Assembly: GCF_003289945.1 (NCBI RefSeq)
Contig: NZ_QMBP01000027.1
Location: 1-63,726, forward strand
Length of the DNA: 63,726 nucleotides
Direction: 5' to 3'
DNA from: Mesorhizobium hawassense
Lineage (GTDB): Bacteria > Pseudomonadota > Alphaproteobacteria > Rhizobiales > Rhizobiaceae
Shown: positions 50,381 to 58,614 of the stretch, piece by piece
Layout: each line of letters begins with the position of its first letter
Position numbering within the stretch: the first letter of the stretch is position 1
Translations under genes and position numbers: made by a program
The notes under the pieces: generated by a model
Databases searched by the model: none
Seen by the model: the letters and a program-made list of their open reading frames with translations, nothing else
What the model was told of the DNA's origin: nothing

Positions 50381-50501
50381 GGCGCGCCGCGTTTTATCAA
50401 GCCACGGCACGCCCAGATTTCGAGGCGTCGAAATCGGTTCGCCGAAACCAGCCGGCCCGTTCCTGACTAGCCCAACAGCAGGGTAGTTCGCCGCGGCCTC
50501 A

Positions 50502-50915
50502 ATGGCAAGCGAGACCGGCTTACCAAATTACCAATTTAGTGAGCAATTACAGTGCCTTGACTCCGCCGAGGTGCGCGTGCAATCCATGCCGCGCATGGAT
50601 GAGGTCTTCACACTGGACGAGGTGGCTGCTGCACTGCGGATGACGCGGCGCGGCGTCCTGAAAATAGCCAAGCGCCATGGCCTCTGTATGGTGCACGGGC
50701 GTGAGGTGACCTTCACGGAGAGCGACGTCGAAGGCATTAAGCAGGCAATGCGGCCAGCAGCGAAACAGCCGCTACCGGCCGTCGCGGTGCGCAGCCAAGT
50801 TGAAGGGCGTGTTGGCAAGGTCAAATCCGCCTCGCCAAAGCTGCGCAATCTGTTCCTGCAGCGCTCGACTAAGCCTTGGGCGAAAAAGCTTCTGAAGGAG
50901 GAGTTCGGCGAATGA
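50502..50915 (+). CDS. Helix-turn-helix prophage protein
   Basis: A 137-residue protein. Residues ~33-65 form an excisionase/MerR-type HTH (FTLDEVAAALRMTRRGVLKIAKRHGL). The remainder is basic (KPWAKKLLKEEFG). It overlaps the next small gene by four bases. It may act in lysogeny control; the start could also be the MPRMDEVFTL methionine. Confidence 0.65.
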   Translation: MASETGLPNYQFSEQLQCLDSAEVRVQSMPRMDEVFTLDEVAAALRMTRRGVLKIAKRHGLCMVHGREVTFTESDVEGIKQAMRPAAKQPLPAVAVRSQVEGRVGKVKSASPKLRNLFLQRSTKPWAKKLLKEEFGE

Positions 50916-51109
50916 CCGAAGCCGAAATGCTCCAACGCATCGAGGATCTCGAGGCCAAATCCGGCCAGGCCTACCAAGTCATCGGCAACCTGCTTTCGCA
51001 GTGCGGCCTGCACGAGACCAAAGAGGGCACACGAGCCTTGGACTACTTTTCGCAGGATGGCTACGACGACGATTTCTTGCCGTGGCCGAAGGGTGGCGAA
51101 TTCAATTGA
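50912..51109 (+). CDS. Small hypothetical prophage protein
   Basis: A 65-residue acidic protein (EAEMLQRIEDLEAKSGQAYQVIGN), likely coiled coil at the N terminus. Coupled by a four-base overlap (ATGA) to the HTH gene upstream and abutting the next small gene. Confidence 0.55.
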   Translation: MTEAEMLQRIEDLEAKSGQAYQVIGNLLSQCGLHETKEGTRALDYFSQDGYDDDFLPWPKGGEFN

Positions 51110-51303
51110 TGCCGCCAGTGCGCAAACTTGTCTGGGCTGCGATCGACGCCGCCGAACAAATTGCGCTCGGTCTTCTTCTCGTCGGCTTGATGGCCTTTAT
51201 TTGGCTGGAACGGCGATGCAAGCCTACCCGCCGCTCATCGGCGCCTGATGCGGCTTCTCATAATCCGCCGGCCGACCGTTTAGCAGATTCAGAGCACGCT
51301 TGA
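51109..51303 (+). CDS. Small hypothetical membrane protein (prophage)
   Basis: A 64-residue protein with one hydrophobic helix (AAEQIALGLLLVGLMAFIW) followed by a basic, disordered tail. The ATG shares a base with the preceding stop (TGATG). It could be a small phage membrane protein; no family. Confidence 0.5.
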   Translation: MPPVRKLVWAAIDAAEQIALGLLLVGLMAFIWLERRCKPTRRSSAPDAASHNPPADRLADSEHA

Positions 51304-51460
51304 TGTCACGCTGAAGATCCGAGCACGCGTCGTAGTGCGGCACGAACGGCGTCAGCGACAGCTGCGCTGCGGACAGTTCCTTGCCCAGCAGCCAGGCCGC
51401 CCTGTCAATCTGCTGGAGGTGGTATTCAGATATGGCTGGGAAGCGACGTCGGCGAGGCAT
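51224..51460 (-). CDS. Hypothetical prophage protein
   Basis: A 78-residue protein (ISEYHLQQIDRAAWLLGKELSAAQ, RDIKRALNLLNGRP) of helical character. Its 3' end overlaps the preceding rightward gene by 80 bases, so one of the two may be spurious. No family recognised. Confidence 0.4.
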   Translation of the reverse strand: MPRRRRFPAISEYHLQQIDRAAWLLGKELSAAQLSLTPFVPHYDACSDLQRDIKRALNLLNGRPADYEKPHQAPMSGG

Positions 51461-51809
51461 CCGGTGTTCCTACACGATAGGAAAATAAGCCTATCAAGCT
51501 GCACCTAAAGTGACAAGAACTAAAAGAGAACAAAAAGCTTGTGGGAAACTCCTGCCTTTGCGGGCGGAGTGAGTCGGTTTTCAGTACATTGGGAGGAGTT
51601 GGATGGGGTCTGCGGTGTCACCTGGAAAATGACTTAAGCCGCAAACCCCGCGTTCCAGCTTGGAGCGTACCCGCGGGCGAGGGGGCAGTTAGCGCTGCCT
51701 CCTCGTTCCCGTTTCAGGGTGTAACCATTTTGGTTCCACGGTGCGATTTTCGCAACACCTGAAAATCGCTTTATACAAGTTTCTCGTGTTTCAGTGCGCC
51801 GGTTGGCCG
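51461..51809. other. Intergenic stretch before the tail-spike gene
   Basis: No convincing gene. It contains an inverted repeat CGAGGGGGCAG...CTGCCTCCTCG at about 51678-51705 that could end the leftward tail-spike transcript. A small ORF at 51541-51762 is not protein-like. Confidence 0.4.
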
Positions 51810-54188
51810 TCAGTTTGCCCGGTGGATTAGCCAATTCGTGCCGTCGCTAATAAGATCGGCCCACTTGCCGGCTGTCGCTGCCAGGATCGCCGTGCCCGCC
51901 GCCCCGCCCGCGAGGGGCAAGACATTGGATGAAGCCGACACAGTCGTGAACGCGACCGTCGTTCTGATTGTGATACGCCTGCCGGGGAATGTCGCCGCAG
52001 ACGGCAAAGTGATCGTGCAGGTCGACCCCTTCGTGACAATGATGTCGGTGACGCTTGACGCGACTGTCAGGTCGACGTTTGTCGTTGTTGGCGCCACGCG
52101 GTCTAGGCCGCCAATGTCAGGCGCGTTGCCGCCGACTTGCTTCGTAGAGCCGGTACCGCCATCTGAGACGCCGCCGGATATGTTGGCGCGCAGGCGACAT
52201 CCCATGACGATATAGTTGTTGCTTGCGCCGGCCGCGATCTCGATGCCGTACTTGTGGCTGGCGCCAAAGCCAACGCCGGCACCAGACTGCACGCCGATAA
52301 TGCTGAAGTCCGATATGCCAGCAGCTACAAGGATGCCGCTGTAGGTGCCCGACGACGCGCCGCTGTTACCAGCAACCATGCCGCCATTGATGTTCAGGAA
52401 GGCGCCGCCAGTGACGTTGATGCCAACCTGCTGGTTGTTGAAGACCCGCGGGTTGTTAATGTCCGTGCCGTCGATGTTGCCGAGCGATCCAACGATGATG
52501 CCGTTGTTGGTGCAGGTGGAGGCCCATGGCCCATCAATGAATGTGCCCTTGATTGACCCGCCAGCTGCCGGCGCAATGCAAAAGCCATACGTGCTTGTGT
52601 CGCACGTATCGCCGATCGAAAACGTCCAGGTGACCGTTTGGGTATTCTGCGGGTCGATGAGGTAGGCGCTTCCGCACCACAGAATCGAATTGCCTGAGGT
52701 GTAGGTGCCGCCAGACTGACGGATGTCGATGCCCGCGTAACCCTGCGTGCCGCTGGCGGCACCACGGATGAAGTTGTCGCGGATAAAGAAGTCGTTGCCG
52801 ACAGCACCTGCGCCGCCGCCGATCTGGATGCCGAACGAGGTGGCATTGGCCGACTTGTAGATGCTGTTGTCGCGGATCCAGATCAGCGAGCAAGGGCCGG
52901 TCGTCTGGATGCCGATGTAGTGGCCGTTGAAAAGGTTCTCGTAGACGAGCACTTGGCCGACGCTGTCGATACCGATGGCTCGCCCACCAGTGCGCGTGAC
53001 CGTGGTTGCAAACGTCACGCCACGCACAACGCAATTGCCGCCGAGGATAAGCATGTCTGCGGTGGCAGAGGTGGTCTTGATTATTGACGCATAGTGGTCG
53101 CCAAGCACCGATACCGCATTGCCCAGCGTGACGGCCGCACTCAGCCGATAGATGCCGCCACGGCGCAGCCTGATGACGCCACCGCCATTCGCGACCAAAT
53201 AGGTGTTGGCATATTGGAAGGCGGTCAAATTGTCGGTGCTGTCGTCGCCCTTGCCGCCGAAATCCTCAAGCTCAACCACACGGTCAAGCTTGGCGGATAC
53301 AAGACGAGCTACTGCGTTTGCGCCAAGATTTAGGAAGAACAGCTTGGCAGCCGAAATGCCATTTGCCGCGTTGCCAGCAGGATCGAAGACATCCGCGTTT
53401 GCGATCAGGCCGGCCGCCAACAGGGTAGCCCTGACCTGCGCCGCAGTCTGCGTGACGTATGCCGAATTGCCGGCATTGCGCTGTAGGAACGTGCTAGCGG
53501 CTGGGCTGGGCAGGTTGATGCTGCCAGCAGATGCCGCCGCTGCAGCAGCGCTTGCCGCCGCGTTGGTAGCTGCAGTTTCAGCCGCGGCACGGTCGGCCGC
53601 CGATGCCACATCGGAAAGCAGGCGGAAAGTACCGACCGACACGTAGCCGGCCACGATAGCGCCAGCCACCAAGTAGTTGGCCTGAACGTCGCTGCCGCTG
53701 TTGGTCTTGATCGGCAGCGCCGTAGCGCCGTTGAACGCCACTGTCGCGGCGCCAGTGTTGTTGGTGGTGATGTTGAGCGCGATTAGCGTGGCGCCGTCGT
53801 TCGCCGGCAGCGGAATGGCGGTGGTGGCAACGATAGCGTTGGCCGAGCCGGTGCCCGCGTTCGATGCCTTTATAAAACTATACGGCAGGTCAGCAACGCG
53901 AGACCAAGAGCCGGCACCGCTTGCGCCAAGCTTCTGGTAGACGCCATTGTTGGCAACCGTTGCGTCACCAACAACCCATGCCGAAGAATTGGCGCCATGG
54001 GCGAGGTCTGCATTCATCGCGGCAAGGCTGGTGTAGATGAGGCCGCCGTTCGACGTAAACGCCGTAATGATGCCCTCGAGCCAGGTGCCCCATTGGCGGA
54101 TTTTTGATTTATAGGGCGTCCAGTTGCCGCTGGAGGGGACGCCGTCTGTGGTAAAATCGCGCCAAACCGACGCTGCTAAGTCAACCAT
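51810..54188 (-). CDS. Phage tail spike with pectate-lyase-type beta-helix
   Basis: A 792-residue phage receptor-binding protein. The N-terminal ~90 residues read as a phage-particle attachment domain (VWRDFTTDGVPSSGNWTPYKSKIRQWG). Residues ~200-230 are an Ala-rich helix (AAETAATNAAASAAAAAASAG) and ~310-640 a right-handed beta-helix with a VELEDFGGKGDDSTDNLTAFQ opening typical of Pectate_lyase_3 tail spikes. The C-terminal part reads TVASSVTDIIVTKGSTCTITLPS, probably a trimerisation module. The N-terminal GG-S-type repeats suggest flexible regions. It would bind and cut host surface polysaccharide. No tail-tube genes are adjacent. Confidence 0.85.
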   Translation of the reverse strand: MVDLAASVWRDFTTDGVPSSGNWTPYKSKIRQWGTWLEGIITAFTSNGGLIYTSLAAMNADLAHGANSSAWVVGDATVANNGVYQKLGASGAGSWSRVADLPYSFIKASNAGTGSANAIVATTAIPLPANDGATLIALNITTNNTGAATVAFNGATALPIKTNSGSDVQANYLVAGAIVAGYVSVGTFRLLSDVASAADRAAAETAATNAAASAAAAAASAGSINLPSPAASTFLQRNAGNSAYVTQTAAQVRATLLAAGLIANADVFDPAGNAANGISAAKLFFLNLGANAVARLVSAKLDRVVELEDFGGKGDDSTDNLTAFQYANTYLVANGGGVIRLRRGGIYRLSAAVTLGNAVSVLGDHYASIIKTTSATADMLILGGNCVVRGVTFATTVTRTGGRAIGIDSVGQVLVYENLFNGHYIGIQTTGPCSLIWIRDNSIYKSANATSFGIQIGGGAGAVGNDFFIRDNFIRGAASGTQGYAGIDIRQSGGTYTSGNSILWCGSAYLIDPQNTQTVTWTFSIGDTCDTSTYGFCIAPAAGGSIKGTFIDGPWASTCTNNGIIVGSLGNIDGTDINNPRVFNNQQVGINVTGGAFLNINGGMVAGNSGASSGTYSGILVAAGISDFSIIGVQSGAGVGFGASHKYGIEIAAGASNNYIVMGCRLRANISGGVSDGGTGSTKQVGGNAPDIGGLDRVAPTTTNVDLTVASSVTDIIVTKGSTCTITLPSAATFPGRRITIRTTVAFTTVSASSNVLPLAGGAAGTAILAATAGKWADLISDGTNWLIHRAN

Positions 54189-54260
54189 TGTGATTCCATA
54201 TGAAGAGGCCCGCGCAGTGGCGGGCCGTAAGAAGTGCTTAGGGTTTATGGGCGCGGGCTA

Positions 54261-54383
54261 CTATTCGTAACCGCTGCCATCATCGAAGGTGCTACCGTCG
54301 TCATGGGGCGTGCCGACGTCCTGGTCTGGAGTCGGGGCGAGCGGGAGGGTTTCCGCCCCTTCAGCGGGTTTCGGGTCGTTCAT
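54261..54383 (-). CDS. Very small acidic prophage ORF upstream of the tail spike
   Basis: A 40-residue peptide (MNDPKPAEGAETLPLAPTP...DDGSGYE) whose ATG at 54383 has AAGGAAA eight bases upstream. It lies just upstream of the tail-spike gene on the same strand. No family; acidic and disordered. Confidence 0.45.
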   Translation of the reverse strand: MNDPKPAEGAETLPLAPTPDQDVGTPHDDGSTFDDGSGYE

Positions 54384-54455
54384 AGTTTTTCCTTGCTGTT
54401 GCCGTGGCTGTTGATTTCTGATTTGCTTCACGATGTTCCTATGAAGAGGGGTTAA

Positions 54456-55256
54456 ATGGATTTCTCGCAGGCAATTCCAATCGCAATTAGTGTTACCTCT
54501 TTGGGATTGTCCACCGTTTCCCTAGTTGTGACATACAGGCAAAAGAACAAGCAGGACAAGTTGGCCACCAGGAAGGCATTGACGGACACAGTCGCTGCTA
54601 TCGTTTCTGCAAATATCGAAATGTCGAAACTGATTTATGCTGAAGGTGATAAACGCAAGGAATTGGTTCCATTAAGACGACATGTGAACACGCAGCGTCG
54701 TTACCTCGCCAATCATGGCGATCTCTTAGTAAGCGAGATTCCGGATTTGGCCACTGAAGTTGACTACAGCGTGCTCGCTGGCGCCTTCGAATCCTCATTC
54801 AACTGGGATCGCGCCGAGACGCTTTGGCATGAATCCGTCAGAGCATCCGATCACCCAGGCTCGCGAGCGATGAATCGACGGGGGCTTGCGGCCTTCTATT
54901 ACCGCCTCGGCCGCTTTCAAGACGGGAGAAACGAGTTCGAGGCGTCACTCGGAGAGTTAATTGGCGACATCGACAGCGCCAGGAGGTTGCGGGCCGAAAC
55001 CTACGCAATGTGGTCCCAATGGGAGGCCGATGCTGGATTTATTGAAGAAGGCAGGCGGCGTTACGAACAAGCCTTGGCGGAAGCTCACAGAATGGCAGGA
55101 ACAGTCGATCGGCAAGACCTGCTCCATCAAATCCAAAGCGGGTCAGGAGGTTCCCAAATAAAATTAGCTCGACCGCGTTCAGACGGCGCTCAACTTTCCA
55201 TTCGGAAGAGTTCCAAAGCCAGAAAGCCAACAAGTCGACCTAATGAGCCTAAGTAG
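54456..55256 (+). CDS. Membrane-anchored helical-repeat protein (cargo)
   Basis: A 266-residue protein. An N-terminal helix (residues ~6-27, AIPIAISVTSLGLSTVSLVV) is followed by a basic/polar linker (TYRQKNKQDKLATRK) and a cytoplasmic region of short helices with TPR-like spacing (FNWDRAETLWHESVRAS, GLAAFYYRLGRFQDGRNEFEASL, MWSQWEADAGFIEEGRRRYEQAL). The C terminus is disordered and basic. It is convergent with the kinase-NUDIX gene, 11 bases between the stops. Base composition is lower in GC than the host. No known family; possibly an effector or adaptor. Confidence 0.65.
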   Translation: MDFSQAIPIAISVTSLGLSTVSLVVTYRQKNKQDKLATRKALTDTVAAIVSANIEMSKLIYAEGDKRKELVPLRRHVNTQRRYLANHGDLLVSEIPDLATEVDYSVLAGAFESSFNWDRAETLWHESVRASDHPGSRAMNRRGLAAFYYRLGRFQDGRNEFEASLGELIGDIDSARRLRAETYAMWSQWEADAGFIEEGRRRYEQALAEAHRMAGTVDRQDLLHQIQSGSGGSQIKLARPRSDGAQLSIRKSSKARKPTSRPNEPK

Positions 55257-55267
55257 GTGGCGGTGCG

Positions 55268-56644
55268 TTAGAACAGTCCCTTCTGGTAAGCGTCCTCTGT
55301 ATCTTGTAGGCCGATAATCTTCTCAATTATGTTTTTAGTCCAGCTATCGATTTTCTCACGTTTAAGAAGCTGATTTGTATTTAATATCGCTCCGGTCCCA
55401 GTAACGCCCTTTTTCTCATAGCGAACCATTTCTTCGCCATCGACTGTCACACGGGTATTCTGTAAGTCTCTCTCGATTACGAAAACCACCGCAAGATGGT
55501 TTTCAGATTTGGTCCCGTCTCTAACCCAGATGCAATAGGGATTGTCATCGGATGGATCGACGTCGATGCCAATCTCCTCTTTGACTTCTCGGTAAAGGCA
55601 CTGCTTCAGCACCTCAAGATTGTTTTGATCGACAAGAAAATTTGAATCCTCTTCGCGCACGTGTCCACCAAAGTACCCGAGTAACTTTTTCCGCTCTGGT
55701 GACTTCACAGACACGGCCTTCTCAGCTTTGCGCCCCACAAGAATACGCGGCTCGCCCCTTTGTTTAATGACCGCTATGGGAAGCAACTGCACCAGGCTAG
55801 AGTCATGTTCGACGGCGTCGCGTTCAGCATATGCCATCGAACCTTCGACCGCATCGCGAATTTCGTCAAAGCGGAATACAGAACTAAGGCCAGAGTTAAT
55901 CTTCGACCTCGGAATATGCCCGATCTTTTCATCGGCTATACCACGCAGTTTTTCGAGCGTCAGTTTTGTAATGTCGTAACTCACCTTGTCCTGTGTTTTC
56001 TGGTCAGTGTTGGACATGGTGACCTGTCGAAACATATGCTTGTACTTTTCCAGAGACTTGCTCACTATCTCTCGATAGGACGCCAAGACTTCTCTGCGCA
56101 TAACGCTTCCCTCCTTCCTCGTCAGCAGGTTTCGGTACTCGCGCTCGATGGACGTGTCAGGTGATGCATCAAAGGCCAAAACCAAGTCGATTACCATCCG
56201 AAAGCGAGGCGCTAAAAAGAAATTGATGAAGCGGTCGTAATCGTCTTGCCGGAGCAAGCCGTTCGTCCGCTGCCATTCAAACCAACACAGGGCGTCAAAA
56301 AAGCCTCTGTCCATAATTATAACGTCAACACGAAGCGCGTTGTTGGCGATCGTATCCATGAGTTGATTGAGAGCAGCGCACCCGGTCCAAACATTGAACA
56401 CAGGGTCGAACTTGTTTGGGATAGGGCACACGCTGGCCCTCTCTGTGAGGACGCGGGTCCGAAATCCGTTCCTTCGCAGGAAAATGTCAAGAGAGTTTAG
56501 GGCAGAGGTCTTTCCTGACTTGGGCGATCCGGAAAACTCGATCACTATGGGGCGGCGGGGGCGAACGCGCCGCTTAAGGGCCAATATCTTGGCCGCCAAC
56601 CTTTCCAGCTCTTGAATTTGTTTCGCGGTTTCAGCGTTTACCAT
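55268..56644 (-). CDS. Fusion of a P-loop nucleotide kinase and a NUDIX hydrolase
   Basis: A 458-residue two-domain enzyme. Residues ~30-240 are a P-loop kinase of thymidylate/deoxynucleoside-kinase style: Walker A GSPKSGKT (39-46) and DRGFFDALCWFEW (112-124) at the DR[YF] position, with a lid-like Arg/Lys region. Residues ~285-450 are a NUDIX domain with E344-x7-R352-E353-V-K-E356-E357-I-G359-I360, the catalytic box, preceded by an expanded loop after GYFGGH. Its start overlaps the upstream four-helix membrane protein by 14 bases. GC is low for this genome. A nucleotide substrate is likely; the fusion is unfamiliar to me. Confidence 0.75.
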   Translation of the reverse strand: MVNAETAKQIQELERLAAKILALKRRVRPRRPIVIEFSGSPKSGKTSALNSLDIFLRRNGFRTRVLTERASVCPIPNKFDPVFNVWTGCAALNQLMDTIANNALRVDVIIMDRGFFDALCWFEWQRTNGLLRQDDYDRFINFFLAPRFRMVIDLVLAFDASPDTSIEREYRNLLTRKEGSVMRREVLASYREIVSKSLEKYKHMFRQVTMSNTDQKTQDKVSYDITKLTLEKLRGIADEKIGHIPRSKINSGLSSVFRFDEIRDAVEGSMAYAERDAVEHDSSLVQLLPIAVIKQRGEPRILVGRKAEKAVSVKSPERKKLLGYFGGHVREEDSNFLVDQNNLEVLKQCLYREVKEEIGIDVDPSDDNPYCIWVRDGTKSENHLAVVFVIERDLQNTRVTVDGEEMVRYEKKGVTGTGAILNTNQLLKREKIDSWTKNIIEKIIGLQDTEDAYQKGLF

Positions 56645-57194
56645 TGATTTCGCCCGGACGAGTTGCGAACCGCAGTCCCTCGCTTTCGAAGTACGTGATT
56701 ATTCGACCCGAGGAGAAACCCGCGAAGAATCCCATGACGAGGAATAGATATCTCGAGGACGCCTTTCCCGCGCTGAAATCGTTCTGTATCGCAAGGTCTA
56801 TGCTTATCCGCCAAATTCCATACAGGACGAGAGAGATAGCAACAGCAGTGGGGATGCGCAGTATGAAAAATGCGATCGTGGAAAGTCGATTGACGGTCAA
56901 ACCCTCAGGGGAGAAGTCGTAACTGCCATTGATGCCGGCCTTATATAGCTTCCTGGCATAGAAGATTGCCGAACCGGCAAGCGCGGAAAAGCCTAGAATT
57001 TCGATGATAATTAGCTCAGGCAAGACCTCCTGCCCGAGGCCCACCAAAAGTGGAATTAGCCTGTATCCAGCCCACAGTAGGCTAACCAAATAGAGTAGGA
57101 AAAGGAACAGCGCGTCAAATCGTCCAAGCGCCATGAGAGACAAATCTCTCGGTGCGCCAGCACTAGGCTCTTCGTCAGACAAGATACCCCCCAA
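56631..57194 (-). CDS. Four-helix membrane protein coupled to the kinase-NUDIX gene
   Basis: A 187-residue inner-membrane protein. Hydrophobic helices lie at about residues 27-47, 58-80, 105-132 and 148-165. The N terminus is acidic (SDEEPSAGAPRD) and the last ~20 residues basic (RFATRPGEINGKR). Between helices 2 and 3 is a short GINGSYDFSPEGLTVNRL loop. It overlaps the kinase-NUDIX gene by 14 bases and precedes it in transcription. The pairing of a membrane protein with a nucleotide-processing enzyme is a recurrent defence-system design; that reading is inference. Confidence 0.7.
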   Translation of the reverse strand: MGGILSDEEPSAGAPRDLSLMALGRFDALFLFLLYLVSLLWAGYRLIPLLVGLGQEVLPELIIIEILGFSALAGSAIFYARKLYKAGINGSYDFSPEGLTVNRLSTIAFFILRIPTAVAISLVLYGIWRISIDLAIQNDFSAGKASSRYLFLVMGFFAGFSSGRIITYFESEGLRFATRPGEINGKR

Positions 57195-57500
57195 GGAAAC
57201 AACCCCGAGTCAGGTGTCTACCATAAAGCTAGCAGGCGTTGAAATTTAGTAGTTGTCGACGAATACGTATCCACCGAATTCGTGCCGGGTAATCCGCCGC
57301 ACTGCCGCCAGCCGCGAAGAGCGCCGCACGCAGGCTCAGTTCGCCAAGCTTGCTTGTTTCGGCGCAGCTCCATGCGGCTGGGATCCGGCCGTGGCAGGTT
57401 GTGTGGTCATGGGAGATTCCTTGGAGCGGAGGCCGGTGCCGACGTGGCGAGCCTGTTTCGCAGTGCGACAAAATAAGCCAGCAATGCTGACATATTGTGC

Positions 57501-57529
57501 GTTGACATCCTGTCAACGGCGTGTATTTT
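57501..57529 (+). promoter_or_regulatory. Sigma-70-type promoter with overlapping palindromic operator
   Basis: A -35 box TTGACA (57502-57507) and -10-like TATTTT (57524-57529) are separated by 16 bases. The -35 box lies inside GTTGACA-TCC-TGTCAAC (57501-57517), a perfect palindrome, so a dimeric repressor could block it. It points toward the genes from 57743. Confidence 0.6.
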
Positions 57530-57587
57530 CGGTTTCGCCGCGACGCTGGTATTTATTTACATTTTAGTAATGTTCTGCCAAACAAAA

Positions 57588-57618
57588 AGGCAGACGGCAG
57601 TTGATTCGCCGTCTGCCT
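57588..57618. terminator. Strong hairpin, possible bidirectional terminator
   Basis: AGGCAGACGGC and GCCGTCTGCCT form an 11-bp perfect stem with a nine-base loop, A-rich on its left side (AAACAAAAAGG). It may end the short transcript from the promoter at 57501 unless antitermination occurs. Confidence 0.65.
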
Positions 57619-57742
57619 CTGTCTGTTGCGTACCGCGGTCGTGTGGCGCCGAGTGGACGAACAAAGACCGCGAGTCCGCTCCCTAGCAGGTCGGCAACTA
57701 GCGTCCTGAGGCCCCTTTGGCAAGCCACAGGAGTAACGACAG

Positions 57743-57925
57743 ATGGCGAAGAATCCTCCCCTTCGGCCTGGTCAACATGCTCCACGCTCTGGTCAGTATG
57801 AAATTATTGGCCCGCGTGGCGGCAGAGGACCGGAACGGACAGTGACTCGTAACGAGCCGCTTCCGCCGACCCCGAAGCCTGGATCCACTTACAAGCTGGT
57901 CGATCCGACCAGGCACGGCAAATGA
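57743..57925 (+). CDS. YjzC-like small protein
   Basis: A 60-residue protein with the family pattern PLRPGQHAPRSGQYEIIGPRGG, then RTVTRNEPLPPTPKPGSTYKLVDP. Small proteins of this kind (YjzC family) are widespread in bacteria and phages and of unknown role. It is followed by a strong UUCG-loop terminator at 57932. Confidence 0.75.
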   Translation: MAKNPPLRPGQHAPRSGQYEIIGPRGGRGPERTVTRNEPLPPTPKPGSTYKLVDPTRHGK

Positions 57926-57931
57926 AACTGG

Positions 57932-57956
57932 CGGCGGGCTTCGGCCCGCCGTTTTT
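57932..57956 (+). terminator. Rho-independent terminator
   Basis: CGGCGGGC-TTCG-GCCCGCCG followed by TTTTT, a textbook stem with a stable UUCG tetraloop. Confidence 0.9.
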
Positions 57957-57985
57957 CGTTCAATCACAACCAAAGAGACACATAA

Positions 57986-58183
57986 ATGACCGAGAAGTCT
58001 TCAGGCCAATCCACGGTTACGACCGTAAAAATTGACGTGGCGCAGAAATCCGCCACGACCGCGCATTACCAGGGTAAACTCACGGGGTCATCCTCAGCAG
58101 GCGGAAGCACCGCCTCAACGGGAAACGGCTCCTCTGCGAGTGGCGGCAACTCTTCAACTGCAACGGGTGGCAAAAAGCAGTGA
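57986..58183 (+). CDS. Ser/Gly/Thr-rich small protein
   Basis: A 65-residue protein. It opens EKSSGQSTVTTVKIDVAQKSATTAHYQG and continues with a disordered Ser/Gly tract ending GGKKQ. It overlaps the next gene (GTG start) by four bases. No family recognised; possibly an unfolded regulator or a secreted peptide. Confidence 0.5.
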   Translation: MTEKSSGQSTVTTVKIDVAQKSATTAHYQGKLTGSSSAGGSTASTGNGSSASGGNSSTATGGKKQ

Positions 58184-58614
58184 GCATCTTCGATGCGGCT
58201 GTGATCAGCTACGCTGCAAACGTAGTGACCATAGTCGGCTTTCCGGTTGCTATTGCGGGTCTGGTGATAGTTTTCTTCCAAATAAGGAGGGACAAACTAG
58301 CCGGATCCGCGTCGGCTGTCGTCGGCATCCACGAGAGCGTTCGATCTCGCGTGGATCATATTTCCTCAGTGCCATCTGTCGACGACAGCAGCCGTGAAGC
58401 TGCATTTTATGATCTATTCAACGATCTCGAGTTGGCTTGCGCTATTGTTTTGGACAGCCCTGTCGTTGGCAGAACCGGTGAATACGTTCATCAGCTAATC
58501 CGAGATGTTCTGCGTATCATTCAGGACGATGCGGTACTTAGTGAGCGGCTTCAAAGCGCCATCCACGACCCCAACACGTTCAAGAACATCCGCGACTACT
58601 TGAAGAAGCGTTAG
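58180..58614 (+). CDS. N-terminally membrane-anchored helical protein (cargo)
   Basis: A 144-residue protein with a GTG start coupled to the preceding small gene. One long hydrophobic segment (residues ~12-34, NVVTIVGFPVAIAGLVIVFF) is followed by IRRDKLAGSASAVVGIHESVRSRVDHIS and helical sequence. It resembles in plan the 54456-55256 protein, an N-terminal anchor followed by a soluble helical region. Function unknown; a defence or superinfection-exclusion role is possible. Confidence 0.6.
   Translation: MSIFDAAVISYAANVVTIVGFPVAIAGLVIVFFQIRRDKLAGSASAVVGIHESVRSRVDHISSVPSVDDSSREAAFYDLFNDLELACAIVLDSPVVGRTGEYVHQLIRDVLRIIQDDAVLSERLQSAIHDPNTFKNIRDYLKKR

Larger units (their letters stand above)
57195..57742. 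other. 548-base intergenic region with promoter and terminator signals
   Basis: No convincing gene. The region contains the promoter-operator at 57501-57529 and a strong hairpin at 57588-57618. It separates the leftward membrane-kinase pair from the rightward YjzC-like gene. Short ORFs at 57229-57567 on both strands lack coding character. Confidence 0.5.

Noticed and set aside
51541..51762. 73-residue ORF before the tail spike gene
   Set aside because: No protein-like pattern; the region reads as intergenic with an inverted repeat.
57229..57567. Two overlapping small ORFs in the 57195-57742 gap
   Set aside because: Neither has regular coding composition, a ribosome site or a recognisable motif.
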